Origin: Natrinema sp031626495
GTDB taxonomy: Archaea > Halobacteriota > Halobacteria > Halobacteriales > Natrialbaceae
Direction: 5' to 3'
NCBI RefSeq assembly: GCF_031626495.1
Contig: NZ_JAMQOJ010000003.1
Span: 372,001 to 436,000, forward strand
Length of the DNA: 64,000 bases
Shown here: piece after piece, positions 9,104-16,114 of the stretch
Layout: every line of letters starts with the position of its first letter
Numbering within the stretch: position 1 is the stretch's first letter
The notes under the pieces: model-generated
Seen by the model: only the letters and a program-made list of their open reading frames with translations
Told to the model about the DNA's origin: nothing
Database searches by the model: none
Made by a program: the position numbers and the translations under genes

Positions 9104-9174
9104 GGGACCGTGGGGTAGTGGTATCCTCTGCGGATGGGGTCCGTAGGACCCGAGTTCAATTCTCGGCGGTCCCA
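9104..9174 (+). tRNA. tRNA-Pro (anticodon GGG)
   Basis: A full cloverleaf can be drawn. The acceptor GGGACCG (9104-9110) pairs with CGGTCCC (9167-9173), with discriminator A at 9174. The anticodon arm is TGCGG-ATGGGGT-CCGTA with GGG at positions 34-36, so it reads CCC and CCU. The T arm is CCGAG-TTCAATT-CTCGG. There is no intron and no encoded CCA. A decayed, AT-richer strip starts directly behind it, consistent with tRNA 3' ends serving as integration sites, although no clean second att copy was found. Confidence 0.95.
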
Positions 9175-9283
9175 CTCGAAATTATCTAAGTGTTCAACTC
9201 TTAGCGTCTCGTACCCCTGAGGCAGCCGAAAATCCAATTATCGGTTTCGGTATATTACCATGTAGTCGACAGACTCTTGGGGG

Positions 9284-9523
9284 GTGGTCGACGTGACGGT
9301 CGCACCTTGGCCGTCGGTCGACAACTCGACGTGCGACCACTGTGGGGCTCACGTCACCGATCGATTCCGTCGCGTCTTCGGTGACGACGAAGACCGTGCT
9401 CACCGTTGTGGCGACTGCGATACCTACGCGCGACTGAGTCGCGGCTCCGCTGCTGGGATTGACGTGTCGATCCCCGATCCGGAAACATCGCCCGGCCGTC
9501 ACGGAGGTGAGCCCGATGCGTGA
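9284..9523 (+). CDS. Small zinc-finger protein (DUF7563-like)
   Basis: 79 residues from GTG 9284; a second in-frame GTG at 9293 is possible. Two knuckles, CDHCG at about 17-21 and CGDCD at about 42-46, bracket HVTDRFRRVFGDDEDRAHR, a pattern shared by many small haloarchaeal zinc proteins of the DUF7563 kind. It is followed by a polar tail (RGSAAGIDV, PETSPGRHGG). A TATA-like GGTATATTAC lies upstream near 9247. Zinc binding is inferred from the four cysteines. Function unknown; such proteins are common near mobile and accessory regions. Confidence 0.7.
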   Translation: MVDVTVAPWPSVDNSTCDHCGAHVTDRFRRVFGDDEDRAHRCGDCDTYARLSRGSAAGIDVSIPDPETSPGRHGGEPDA

Positions 9524-10065
9524 GGGGTTCGTTCCTGCGAGTCAAGTCAGTTGTACGATGTCGAGCGTCGGACGCCCAACGTCCATCCAGCTCATCAAGC
9601 GACCGACGCGGACGTTCGTTGTGCGCTCGTCGACGGCAGAAATATCGATACCCTGCCGACAGTGCTAACTTGTCCCACACCGTAGAGAGACTTGCCGAGT
9701 CGGGGGAGAGTAGCACTGGGTCATCATTGGTCCCTGATTCGGCATCCGATTCTTCTGAGCCATTGTACCAGAACGGAAAGGTCCCGAGCTGGCGAAGCCC
9801 TCGAGCCCGCCGCCCTCACCCTCCTGCAGCGCCGGGAGATCGCCGAGACGCTCTCGATTCGAGCGATGGCGTTCGAGGTCGACATTGCGGTCGTCGCGAA
9901 GATCAATTCAGAATGGCTCGAGGTGGACTCGTTGAAACTCTCATACGGTGATAGGTTTCAGCGGTCGTGCTGAATACAGAGCGCGAATGTTGTAGGGATA
10001 GACGTCCACTCAGGGGGCAGCCTAATCTTTCAGTAGAGAGAACAAACGTGTTCGCAGGGGCGATA
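9524..10065. other. Decayed intergenic stretch behind tRNA-Pro
   Basis: No intact gene is convincing here. Several frames give 60-140 residues but with poor codon bias. The best is the plus-strand frame ending at 9973, whose last part (after about 9800) reads like protein, with AALTLLQRREIAETL and VDSLKLSYGDR. It has no good start, so it may be the tail of a lost gene. No family could be assigned. Confidence 0.3.
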
Positions 10066-10524
10066 CTACTCTTCCGTAATAGACTGACAGTCTGCTTCGA
10101 GTCGAATGTCTGGTGTCCCGTCCTGTGCGTTCTCAACGTATATCTCAATACCTGCCTCATTCGCGCCGTCACAAGGGAGTGCCGGTTGCTCGAAGCCCGG
10201 CCAGTCGCGTTCAAATCGAGTCCCGTCAACGGTCACAACGGTGGTCTCGGGTTCGGTCGATGCTGGAAACGTAGCGTCTTCGTCAGCCTCATTACTATCT
10301 GAGAGTTGGTATTCTTTCTCGAAAAGGATATCGCTATCCTGATTTGTGATCTCGACAGTAACGTCGTGAGTCTCGTCACGGTCACCCAGATACATTTTCA
10401 CCCAATGAGGGTCGGAGTCTTTCCCACTCGAATTCGGGGAGGAACTCGAAGCAGCACAACCACTGACGGCGGAGAGTACCGCACCTGTACCGGCAAGGAC
10501 CGCACGTCGGCTAATGGAGGGCAT
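10066..10524 (-). CDS. Tat-type lipoprotein of unknown function
   Basis: 152 residues. The N-terminus has SRRAVLAGTGAVLSAVSGC, a twin-arginine signal ending in a lipobox with Cys at 22, then a Ser/Asn-rich linker. The mature domain of about 120 residues looks like a small beta-sandwich: alternating hydrophobics around HDVTVEITNQDSDILFEKEY, a DGTRFERDWPGF turn, and two later cysteines (in LPCDGA and ADCQS) that could form a disulfide outside the cell. Codon use is less G/C-biased than in the flanking operons, fitting the accessory strip. Unrelated to its neighbours; function unknown. Confidence 0.65.
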   Translation of the reverse strand: MPSISRRAVLAGTGAVLSAVSGCAASSSSPNSSGKDSDPHWVKMYLGDRDETHDVTVEITNQDSDILFEKEYQLSDSNEADEDATFPASTEPETTVVTVDGTRFERDWPGFEQPALPCDGANEAGIEIYVENAQDGTPDIRLEADCQSITEE

Positions 10525-10938
10525 TGCAAGAGAGAGCTATGATGTTCTCCCAATTAAGTGCCACTATGAATGATATATAGATTCACCTGCCAGAGATCTT
10601 GACCGATTAGTATCGCATAGTGCTGGGTTAGTAAATAGGCGCTCGACTACTGGTACGCCAATGACAAAGTGTTCAGTTTGCAGACCTACTGATCAGGTGA
10701 TTCAGTACAGATCAGTCGGAACAAACGAAGCCCGATTGCTGAATCCATCCCCCGTATGCAGCACGCGCTTTCTGCCAGCCACTGAATAGATTGAGCGAGG
10801 TGTGCGAGATACACGGCGCGCATCTTGTAGCGCGACTCTACCAGAGTCAGTTAGCCGGGATCGGTAGATTCAGAGGACTGGATATACACCACCGGTCAAC
10901 CGCAATATTAAAAATATGATACAGCAATTACTCAGCCG
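10525..10938. other. Intergenic, AT-richer, no gene recognised
   Basis: No frame shows haloarchaeal codon bias. The only structure noted is a short hairpin at 10834-10848 (GACTCT-ACC-AGAGTC). Confidence 0.4.
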
Positions 10939-11125
10939 ATGACTGGGGGTTCTGTCCCAAAAATCGTCGTTGACGAGAAAGTTGAGGTGGCCGTATACTT
11001 AGCTGGAATTATAGCAGGCTGTGCAGCCGCCTACCATGTGGGAAAGACCGGGAACTGGGAACCGCTGTCAGCGGTAACTATGGGGACTGGCACTCATCAT
11101 TCTGCTCGTCATGTCTGAAGAGTAA
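10939..11125 (+). pseudogene. Small two-helix membrane protein, apparently frameshifted
   Basis: ATG 10939 opens a frame with a polar start (MTGGSVPKIVVDEKV), a hydrophobic segment (AVYLAGIIAGCAAAYHVG) and a GNWEPL turn, then stops at 11118 after a run of unlikely residues (GTGTHHSARHV). Shifting by one base near 11076 turns that run into LWGLALIILLVMSEE followed by TAA at 11125, a perfect second helix with a polar end. The simplest reading is a 61-residue hairpin membrane protein with one extra A. It could be a real frameshift or a sequencing error. No family was recognised. Confidence 0.5.
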
Positions 11126-11199
11126 GCATACCTACTGAACGGAATATTCAGTGTGCCCTCTGTGAATAGAACCTATTCGTCATGCTGAACTCAACCTCT

Positions 11200-11342
11200 G
11201 AGCCTTGTTTAGACGCTCCCGAATGGACGAGATAGGAACCATTTCGTCCAACCAGAACCCGGTGATGAGCACCTCCCGATTCTATTTCGCATTTAGAGGA
11301 CAAAACGTAAGAGTCGATTTGTGCCGCGTCTAAACAAGGCTC
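11200..11342. mobile_element. 143-bp MITE-like element with 17-bp terminal inverted repeats
   Basis: GAGCCTTGTTTAGACGC at 11200-11216 is exactly repeated in inverse at 11326-11342. The flanks carry a direct repeat: AACCTCT on both sides (up to TCAACCTCTG, 11191-11200 and 11341-11350, if the shared edge bases are counted), which looks like a target-site duplication. The interior has no gene. This is the structure of a non-autonomous element moved by a transposase elsewhere in the genome. The parent IS family was not identified. Confidence 0.8.
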
Positions 11343-11402
11343 AACCTCTGTATTCAGTACCCGATTCGCGTCAACATCTGAGGGTTTTGCTAGACATCGA
11401 AG

Positions 11403-11675
11403 TTACACTGACGCTTTCTCGAGATCCAGGGCTGCTGCCTGTTTCTCGAGATCCACATCGCCTGTGCTATCGACGGTGACCGTGTAGCCCTTGTAGACGA
11501 ATTCGACCCTGGACGGACTTCTCTCGGAGTCATCTGCTTGATAAAGTGAATCGAGTGCGTCCGTGTCGATCACGTAATGAATCGGCGGGCTGACTTCTTC
11601 CGGCTGCACCCCTTCACGGTCGGCGATCTCCTCGACGATCGTCAGGCTGAGTGATTCGGTGGTTTGCACACCCAC
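11403..11675 (-). CDS. HalOD1 output-domain protein
   Basis: 90 residues from GTG 11675 (a second GTG two codons on is equally possible). HalOD1 features are an N-terminal helix (SLTIVEEIADREGVQPEEVSPPIHYVIDTDALDSLY), then a beta-hairpin with VEFVYKGYTVTVDSTGDV. HalOD1 is a haloarchaeal domain found alone or at the end of signalling proteins and is thought to be an output module; its partner is unknown. It resembles the second copy at 15774, and both have the same TGACGTGCGTCA palindrome upstream. TATA-like TTTATATAC lies about 20 bp from the start. Confidence 0.82.
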   Translation of the reverse strand: MGVQTTESLSLTIVEEIADREGVQPEEVSPPIHYVIDTDALDSLYQADDSERSPSRVEFVYKGYTVTVDSTGDVDLEKQAAALDLEKASV

Positions 11676-11716
11676 CGCTGCCAGAAATTAGTATATAAAT
11701 CCAGATGTTCCTCTAA

Positions 11717-11728
11717 TGACGTGCGTCA
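11717..11728. promoter_or_regulatory. TGACGTGCGTCA dyad upstream of HalOD1 gene 1
   Basis: The arms TGACG/CGTCA around TG lie 42-53 bp upstream of the HalOD1 start at 11675 and just beyond its TATA box. An identical 12-mer stands before the other HalOD1 gene (15704-15715). It is probably an operator or activator site. It also overlaps the end of the decayed frame described next. Confidence 0.5.
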
Positions 11729-11924
11729 GACAATCGAGTCTGAACAGTTCTCACAGAACGTTCTGGCTTTCGGGAAATACGAGATTACGATTGCACAACA
11801 GCGCCTCGTCAGAAGATAGAGTCGATTGAAATCTTCGCCTGCTGGATTCCACGGCAATCGCCGTCGACACGCCCTCGCGCAACTGTCCCAGGAGGTCGGC
11901 GAAATCCGACTTCTCCGCCCTCAT
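11726..11924 (-). pseudogene. Frameshifted small Cys-containing protein, family unknown
   Basis: From ATG 11924 the frame reads MRAEKSDFADLLGQLREGVSTAIAVE with good haloarchaeal codon bias, then becomes low in third-position G/C and ends at 11751. Dropping one base just after the VE codons gives PAGEDFNRLYLL, a hydrophobic CCAIVISYF, and a terminal CENC pair, with a stop at 11726-11728. The same frame is also open upstream to about 12000 without a start (SLRDEKWDRG), so the gene may have lost its 5' end too. It was likely a small soluble protein; no function can be given. Confidence 0.4.
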
Positions 11925-12123
11925 CTCCCCGAGAATGCAGAGAGTGGCCTCACTGCGGCCGCGGTCCCATTTTTCGTCGCGTAGCGACGAGCCGACGATG
12001 CGACGGTGTCGCTGTATAGCTCGGCCCGACGGAAGTCTAGAGAGACTTCCAACGCACTCGAGTCGAATCTCGGCCGAACCTTGAAAAATCTACATTACCA
12101 GCGCAGGCCTCGCAGAAGACGAG

Positions 12124-13152
12124 ATGTCCGAAAACGAAACGCGACGACGGTTTCTGACGATGGCTGGCGCGCTCGGCACGGCGTTGGTGGCCGGCTGTGC
12201 AGAGACGGGATCGACCGACGGCGCTGACGATGAAATGACCGACGGGACGAACGAAACCGGGATGGACGACGGTATGGAGAGTGCGACTGATCTCGCGGAC
12301 GCCCCGAGAGCCACGATCGACCGGTTCAGCGAGGCAGCGGGAACGCTCATGGTCCGGAACGAGGAGAACGACCTCCCCGGGCCCGATGAGCCGATCGACT
12401 TCGATCAGGCCCCGTTCCTGACGCGGGGGCTCGGCCCCAGCGGTGAGCCGGTGTCGTACTACAACTTCGACGTGCAGCCGACCGAACCGGCACCGATCTA
12501 CGTGCTCTTCCGCGAGGGCGAAGACGCGCCGGTGGCGGAGCAACTCAATATCGTCGACGTAGTTCCCGGCGACGAGGGGTACAACGATTTCTGGCACGTT
12601 CACGAGGTCACGGTGCCGGCCGACTACGAGGCGAATACGGCGACGAGCGTCCAGGACCTGATGGATGCCGACTACGACATTACGGGGACCGACGTCGTGA
12701 AGAACTGCCCGATCGTCCCCGAGGGATCGACGGCTTCCATGCGCGAGGGCGATGGCGAGACGGATCTAATCGATGGCTGGTACGACGGCGAGGTGGTGAG
12801 CTACTTCCTGTTCGAAGAGGCCCCGATCGCGGTTACGGACGGCTCCGTGCCCGTCTCACCGATCTACGTCACGTTCAACACGAATCCCGGCATGGATGGC
12901 GGCGGCCCGCAGTCCGGCTTCGTGACCGAAATGGAGACCGACCGCACCCACAACGTCGTTGCGACGCTTCCCGGTGACGACGGCTACTCGCCGCTGTGGT
13001 CGGTCTCCGTCTACGACAACGCCGACTTCGACGCCGTCTCGGATCTCGAGTCGGCGATGGCGGCGACGCTGCTCGAGGCGGGGACGGCGACCGTCAACTG
13101 TCCGATCGTCGCCGTCGGAATGGAGAGTCGCACCACGGACGGTTCTATGTAG
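12124..13152 (+). CDS. Tat lipoprotein with two tandem copies of one domain; partner of the next oxidoreductase
   Basis: 342 residues. The signal ETRRRFLTMAGALGTALVAGC has twin Arg and lipobox Cys 25, then a Met/Asp/Thr-rich linker (about 28-55). The mature part is an internal duplication, residues about 108-199 and 222-331. Each half has a GExVSYxxF start, PIYVxF, a PGDxGYxxxW motif and an NCPIV end (Cys 195 and Cys 326). Half 1 also has WHVHEV. It is 6 bp upstream of the membrane molybdopterin oxidoreductase, so it probably works with it outside the cell, perhaps in electron transfer. Metal or haem binding is possible but unproven; there is no CxxCH. Confidence 0.8.
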   Translation: MSENETRRRFLTMAGALGTALVAGCAETGSTDGADDEMTDGTNETGMDDGMESATDLADAPRATIDRFSEAAGTLMVRNEENDLPGPDEPIDFDQAPFLTRGLGPSGEPVSYYNFDVQPTEPAPIYVLFREGEDAPVAEQLNIVDVVPGDEGYNDFWHVHEVTVPADYEANTATSVQDLMDADYDITGTDVVKNCPIVPEGSTASMREGDGETDLIDGWYDGEVVSYFLFEEAPIAVTDGSVPVSPIYVTFNTNPGMDGGGPQSGFVTEMETDRTHNVVATLPGDDGYSPLWSVSVYDNADFDAVSDLESAMAATLLEAGTATVNCPIVAVGMESRTTDGSM

Positions 13153-13158
13153 GCAACA

Positions 13159-14673
13159 ATGACGTTCCTTCCCACAGAGTGGCTCGCTGCGCGGCGTCGC
13201 GCGGGAGACGCGTTGGTGGTGGCGTGGCTCGCAGGCATCGCGGGCGTCGTCGGCTCGTTCGCCGTCGCGTCGTTCACGCCGTCGTTCGTCGCGACCCCTA
13301 TCGCGGACAGTCTGGCTCGCAACCTACCCGGAGCGGTGATCACGTTTGCCATCGTCGTTCTGGGGGACCTCGGCGCGAAACTCAACGTCGTCGCGGCGCT
13401 GGTGCTCGCGACCCTCCTGCTCGCCGGCATTGCGTTGGTCGGAATCGCGGCGGGGCGGCGCATCGACGGGCAGCTGGCCGGACCGCTGATCGCGACGACG
13501 GTGAGTTCGGTGGTGACGTTCGTTCTGACAGGGGCGTCTCTCGCATCGATCGCGGCCGGCGTCGGCGTCGGCTCGGTGCTGGGAGGCGCGACGCTGCTGG
13601 CAGCGACGAAACCGGCTGCGAGCGACGCCTCGGGGCGGCGACGGGTGCTCGGCGGCGCGGCGAGTGCGCTCGCGTTCGGGATCGGAAGCTATCTGCTCGG
13701 TGAACACGTCGGATCCGATCGAGCGTCACCCCCGGACGTCGCTCCCACGACGGACGAGTCGGTCGTCGCGGCCGTCGACGCCTCGCTGGCGGAAGCCGAC
13801 GAGAAGTCGCTCGATATCGGGGGGCTCGAGCCCCTCGTGAGCGAGGGGTTCTATCAGGTCGATATCAACGCGGCCGACCCGATTATCGACGCCGACGAGT
13901 GGTCGCTGACCGTGACCGGTGCAGTCGAAGACGAACCAACCTACAGCTACGACGAGATCCGAAACCTGGATCCCGAGAGCCGCTTCGTCACGCTTCGCTG
14001 TGTCGGCGAGTCGCTCAACGGGAAGAAACTCGACAACGCGCTGTGGACCGGCGTCCCGATCATGGATCTCCTCGAGCCAGCCGCCCCCGCAGACGAGTGT
14101 TGTGTCATGCTCCGGGGAGCGGACGGCTTCTACGAAGAGTTCCCGCTGTCGGCCCTCCGGGACGGATTCCTCGCGTACGAGATGAACGGCGACGTGCTAC
14201 CCCGTGGCCACGGCTTTCCGGTCCGGGCACTCATCCCCGGCCACTGGGGGGAGATCAACGTCAAGTGGCTCACCGAGATCGAGGTGCTAGAGGGAGAACA
14301 AGACGGCTACTGGGAGAAGCGCGGCTGGCACGGCACCGGGCCGGTCGAGACGGTCGCGAAACTTCACGCGGTCAACGACCTGACGGACGGCCGGGTCGAG
14401 GTCGCTGGCCATGCCTACGCGGGGATCCGAGGGATCAAACGGGTCGAGGTGTCGACGGACGGCGGCGAGAGCTGGGCCGACGCCGAGCTTTCGGAGCCGT
14501 TACCGGGCGACGACGTCTGGCGGCAGTGGCGGTATCGCTACGATCCGCCGCCGGGGAGCCACGAGGTCGTCGTTCGAGCGACCGACGGAACTGGCTCTCT
14601 TCAGCCGGAAGAAGAGAGCGACGCGTTCCCGAGCGGTCCGACGGGATGGGTCTCCCGGACGATCGACAGGTGA
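13159..14673 (+). CDS. Membrane-anchored molybdopterin-dependent (sulfite-oxidase-fold) oxidoreductase
   Basis: 504 residues. The first about 185 hold four or five hydrophobic helices (about 18-40, 55-75, 78-98, 110-145, 163-182). A sulfite-oxidase-type domain follows. LRCVGES contains Cys 281, the expected Mo ligand. PLSALRDGFLAYEMNG, LPRGHGFPVRALIPGHWG and VKWLTEIEVL are standard family motifs. The C-terminal about 100 residues form the Ig-like dimer domain (IKRVEVSTDGGESW). It faces outside or the membrane surface, next to its partner lipoprotein. The true substrate (sulfite, S-oxide or other) cannot be read; YedY-like reductases share this fold. Confidence 0.87.
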   Translation: MTFLPTEWLAARRRAGDALVVAWLAGIAGVVGSFAVASFTPSFVATPIADSLARNLPGAVITFAIVVLGDLGAKLNVVAALVLATLLLAGIALVGIAAGRRIDGQLAGPLIATTVSSVVTFVLTGASLASIAAGVGVGSVLGGATLLAATKPAASDASGRRRVLGGAASALAFGIGSYLLGEHVGSDRASPPDVAPTTDESVVAAVDASLAEADEKSLDIGGLEPLVSEGFYQVDINAADPIIDADEWSLTVTGAVEDEPTYSYDEIRNLDPESRFVTLRCVGESLNGKKLDNALWTGVPIMDLLEPAAPADECCVMLRGADGFYEEFPLSALRDGFLAYEMNGDVLPRGHGFPVRALIPGHWGEINVKWLTEIEVLEGEQDGYWEKRGWHGTGPVETVAKLHAVNDLTDGRVEVAGHAYAGIRGIKRVEVSTDGGESWADAELSEPLPGDDVWRQWRYRYDPPPGSHEVVVRATDGTGSLQPEEESDAFPSGPTGWVSRTIDR

Positions 14674-14715
14674 GCACATATATTACAATCGCGATGAAAA
14701 CTCGAGCAACGGCAG

Positions 14716-14994
14716 ATGGAGAAGGCGCTCTGGTACCTACTGGTCGGGACGCGCGGCGGCGAAAACCGGGTCCGGATCATCCGCGCGCTCTCCGAGCGCC
14801 CCCAGAACGCGAACCAGCTCAGCGAGCGGCTCGACCTCGAGTACAACACGATCCGGTACCATCTCGAGAAGCTCGTCGAGCACGATATCATCGAAACGGG
14901 CGGTGACGAGTACGGGAAACTCTACTTCCTGACCGACCGGTTCGAACGCCACGAGGAGGAATTCGAGCGGATCATCGACCAAATGAGGGACTGA
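14716..14994 (+). CDS. ArsR-like winged-helix regulator
   Basis: 92 residues. A single winged helix: ENRVRIIRALSERPQNANQLSERLDLEYNTIRYHLEKLVEHDIIETGG, with recognition helix LEYNTIRYHLEKL, and a C-terminal amphipathic helix for dimerisation. There are no Cys or His clusters for metal sensing. It lies 43 bp after the oxidoreductase and 2 bp before a small membrane protein. This HTH plus three-helix membrane pair is common in haloarchaea and may form a membrane-linked control unit. Confidence 0.85.
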   Translation: MEKALWYLLVGTRGGENRVRIIRALSERPQNANQLSERLDLEYNTIRYHLEKLVEHDIIETGGDEYGKLYFLTDRFERHEEEFERIIDQMRD

Positions 14995-14996
14995 CA

Positions 14997-15293
14997 ATGG
15001 CAATGGAAACGAATCTCGCGATCGCAAGCGTACTGTCCGGACTGAGCATCCTGCTGTTACTCGGCCTCATCGCCGTCTGGATACGGAACTATCGGACCTT
15101 CCGATCGTCGCTGGTCCTTGGCTTGATTGCCTTCGGCGTCGTGCTCCTGGCCGAAAACGTGCTCGCACTCTACTTCTTTTTCAGCACGAACATGCTCTAT
15201 GCGGGCGACCAGTTCGCCCAACAGATGCTGCTGGTGCTCCGGACCCTCCAGCTGGCCGCTGTCGCGTTCCTCGCCTACGTCACGATGAAGTGA
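14997..15293 (+). CDS. Small three-helix membrane protein (DUF7521-like)
   Basis: 98 residues with hydrophobic segments at about 7-27, 38-60 and 72-95. The basic turn RNYRTFRSS after helix 1 suggests the N-terminus is outside. It starts 2 bp after the ArsR-like gene, so the two are co-expressed; an alternative ATG lies at codon 3. Proteins of this shape are regularly paired with HTH regulators in haloarchaea. Function unknown. Confidence 0.75.
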   Translation: MAMETNLAIASVLSGLSILLLLGLIAVWIRNYRTFRSSLVLGLIAFGVVLLAENVLALYFFFSTNMLYAGDQFAQQMLLVLRTLQLAAVAFLAYVTMK

Positions 15294-15700
15294 GACGGAC
15301 TCGACCGGGTCACAGCGTCTCGTAGCATGTTGTCGCCGTTTCCGTTCGTCGCCAGTGAACGCAGCATGGTTGTACCCCGAATAGACGGTCGTTCGCCGTT
15401 TCGTCGACGATCCGAGCAGCGGCTCGGTTTCAAGCAGGTGTTGTAGCGTATCTGCAGTCGCCTGATGATCACTCCCGAGAATTGGATCAGCGCAGTCGGT
15501 GCTCGCTGTTGCCGACGATACCCGACCAATATGTGAATTCGCTCACCAGCTACTGGTGACGATTCGGAACGAGCGGGTGAGAGAACTGACGGCCGGGAGA
15601 GGACGGTTTCGCCTGAACGGCACTGTGGTGCGGCGAATGGAGAATTCACTCGCTTGCGGTATACTGTGAATGCGTGGTCGATCACTATTCACCCTGATTT
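15294..15700. other. Intergenic stretch, no gene recognised
   Basis: A minus-strand frame of 136 codons covers it, but it has poor codon bias and no recognisable motif. The stretch could be decayed coding DNA or a long leader of the HalOD1 gene that follows. Confidence 0.35.
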
Positions 15701-15702
15701 GT

Positions 15703-15716
15703 CTGACGTGCGTCAG
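15703..15716. promoter_or_regulatory. CTGACGTGCGTCAG dyad upstream of HalOD1 gene 2
   Basis: A 6-bp-arm dyad 58-71 bp before the ATG at 15774, followed by a half-site-like CGTCAG at about 15722 and a TATA-like TTATTTA at 15745-15751. The core 12-mer is identical to that at 11717-11728. Confidence 0.5.
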
Positions 15717-15773
15717 CCGTCCGTCAGCAAAGTATCGGGGGGAGTTATTTACACCTTTGTTGGCGGGCGATGT

Positions 15774-16043
15774 ATGGCGAACACAGCACCGACCAGTCTG
15801 CAAGTCGTTCGGGCAGTAGCGGCCGAAGAAGGCGTCGAGCCCGTCGAGTTGGAACCGCCGCTTCACGAGGTCGTCGACGCCGATGCGCTCGACGAACTGT
15901 TTCCCGCCACGCCGGGCACGAGCGGTCCTGCTCGAGCCGTCGAGTTCGCATACCGCGGGAAGCGAGTGTGCATCGACAGCGGGGGGAACGTGGAGATCGT
16001 GGTATCGACCGATCCCAGTTCGTCGGCGGCACCCAACCGATAA
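15774..16043 (+). CDS. HalOD1 output-domain protein (second copy)
   Basis: 89 residues from ATG 15774. An upstream frame to 15654 is dismissed because a TATA box lies about 25 bp before this ATG. It has the HalOD1 pattern SLQVVRAVAAEEGVEPVELEPPLHEVVDADALDELF and VEFAYRGKRVCIDSGGNVEI. It is clearly homologous to the copy at 11403-11675 but more G/C-biased, so it may be the resident gene, with the other in decayed surroundings. Role inferred: a signalling output or adaptor module. Confidence 0.83.
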   Translation: MANTAPTSLQVVRAVAAEEGVEPVELEPPLHEVVDADALDELFPATPGTSGPARAVEFAYRGKRVCIDSGGNVEIVVSTDPSSSAAPNR

Positions 16044-16114
16044 CGGGGTCGTTTGCCAAGGTGTCGGTGAAGGACGCGTCTCGACGGCGCACGCGGGACC
16101 GAGCCGCGGCCGCG

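Noticed and set aside
9692..9973. 93-codon plus-strand frame behind tRNA-Pro as a gene
   Set aside because: The first half has no coding bias or plausible start. Only the tail looks protein-like, so it is at most a remnant.
12031..12050. Perfect 8-bp hairpin GGAAGTCT-AGAG-AGACTTCC as an RNA gene or terminator
   Set aside because: There is no T-run after it and no other RNA features. Archaeal terminators rarely use such hairpins, so it is noted only as structure.
12057..12080. tRNA T-arm-like sequence (CGAGTCGAATCTCGG) that might be a second att copy of tRNA-Pro
   Set aside because: It differs from the tRNA-Pro 3' end at several positions, and no cloverleaf or longer identity could be drawn.
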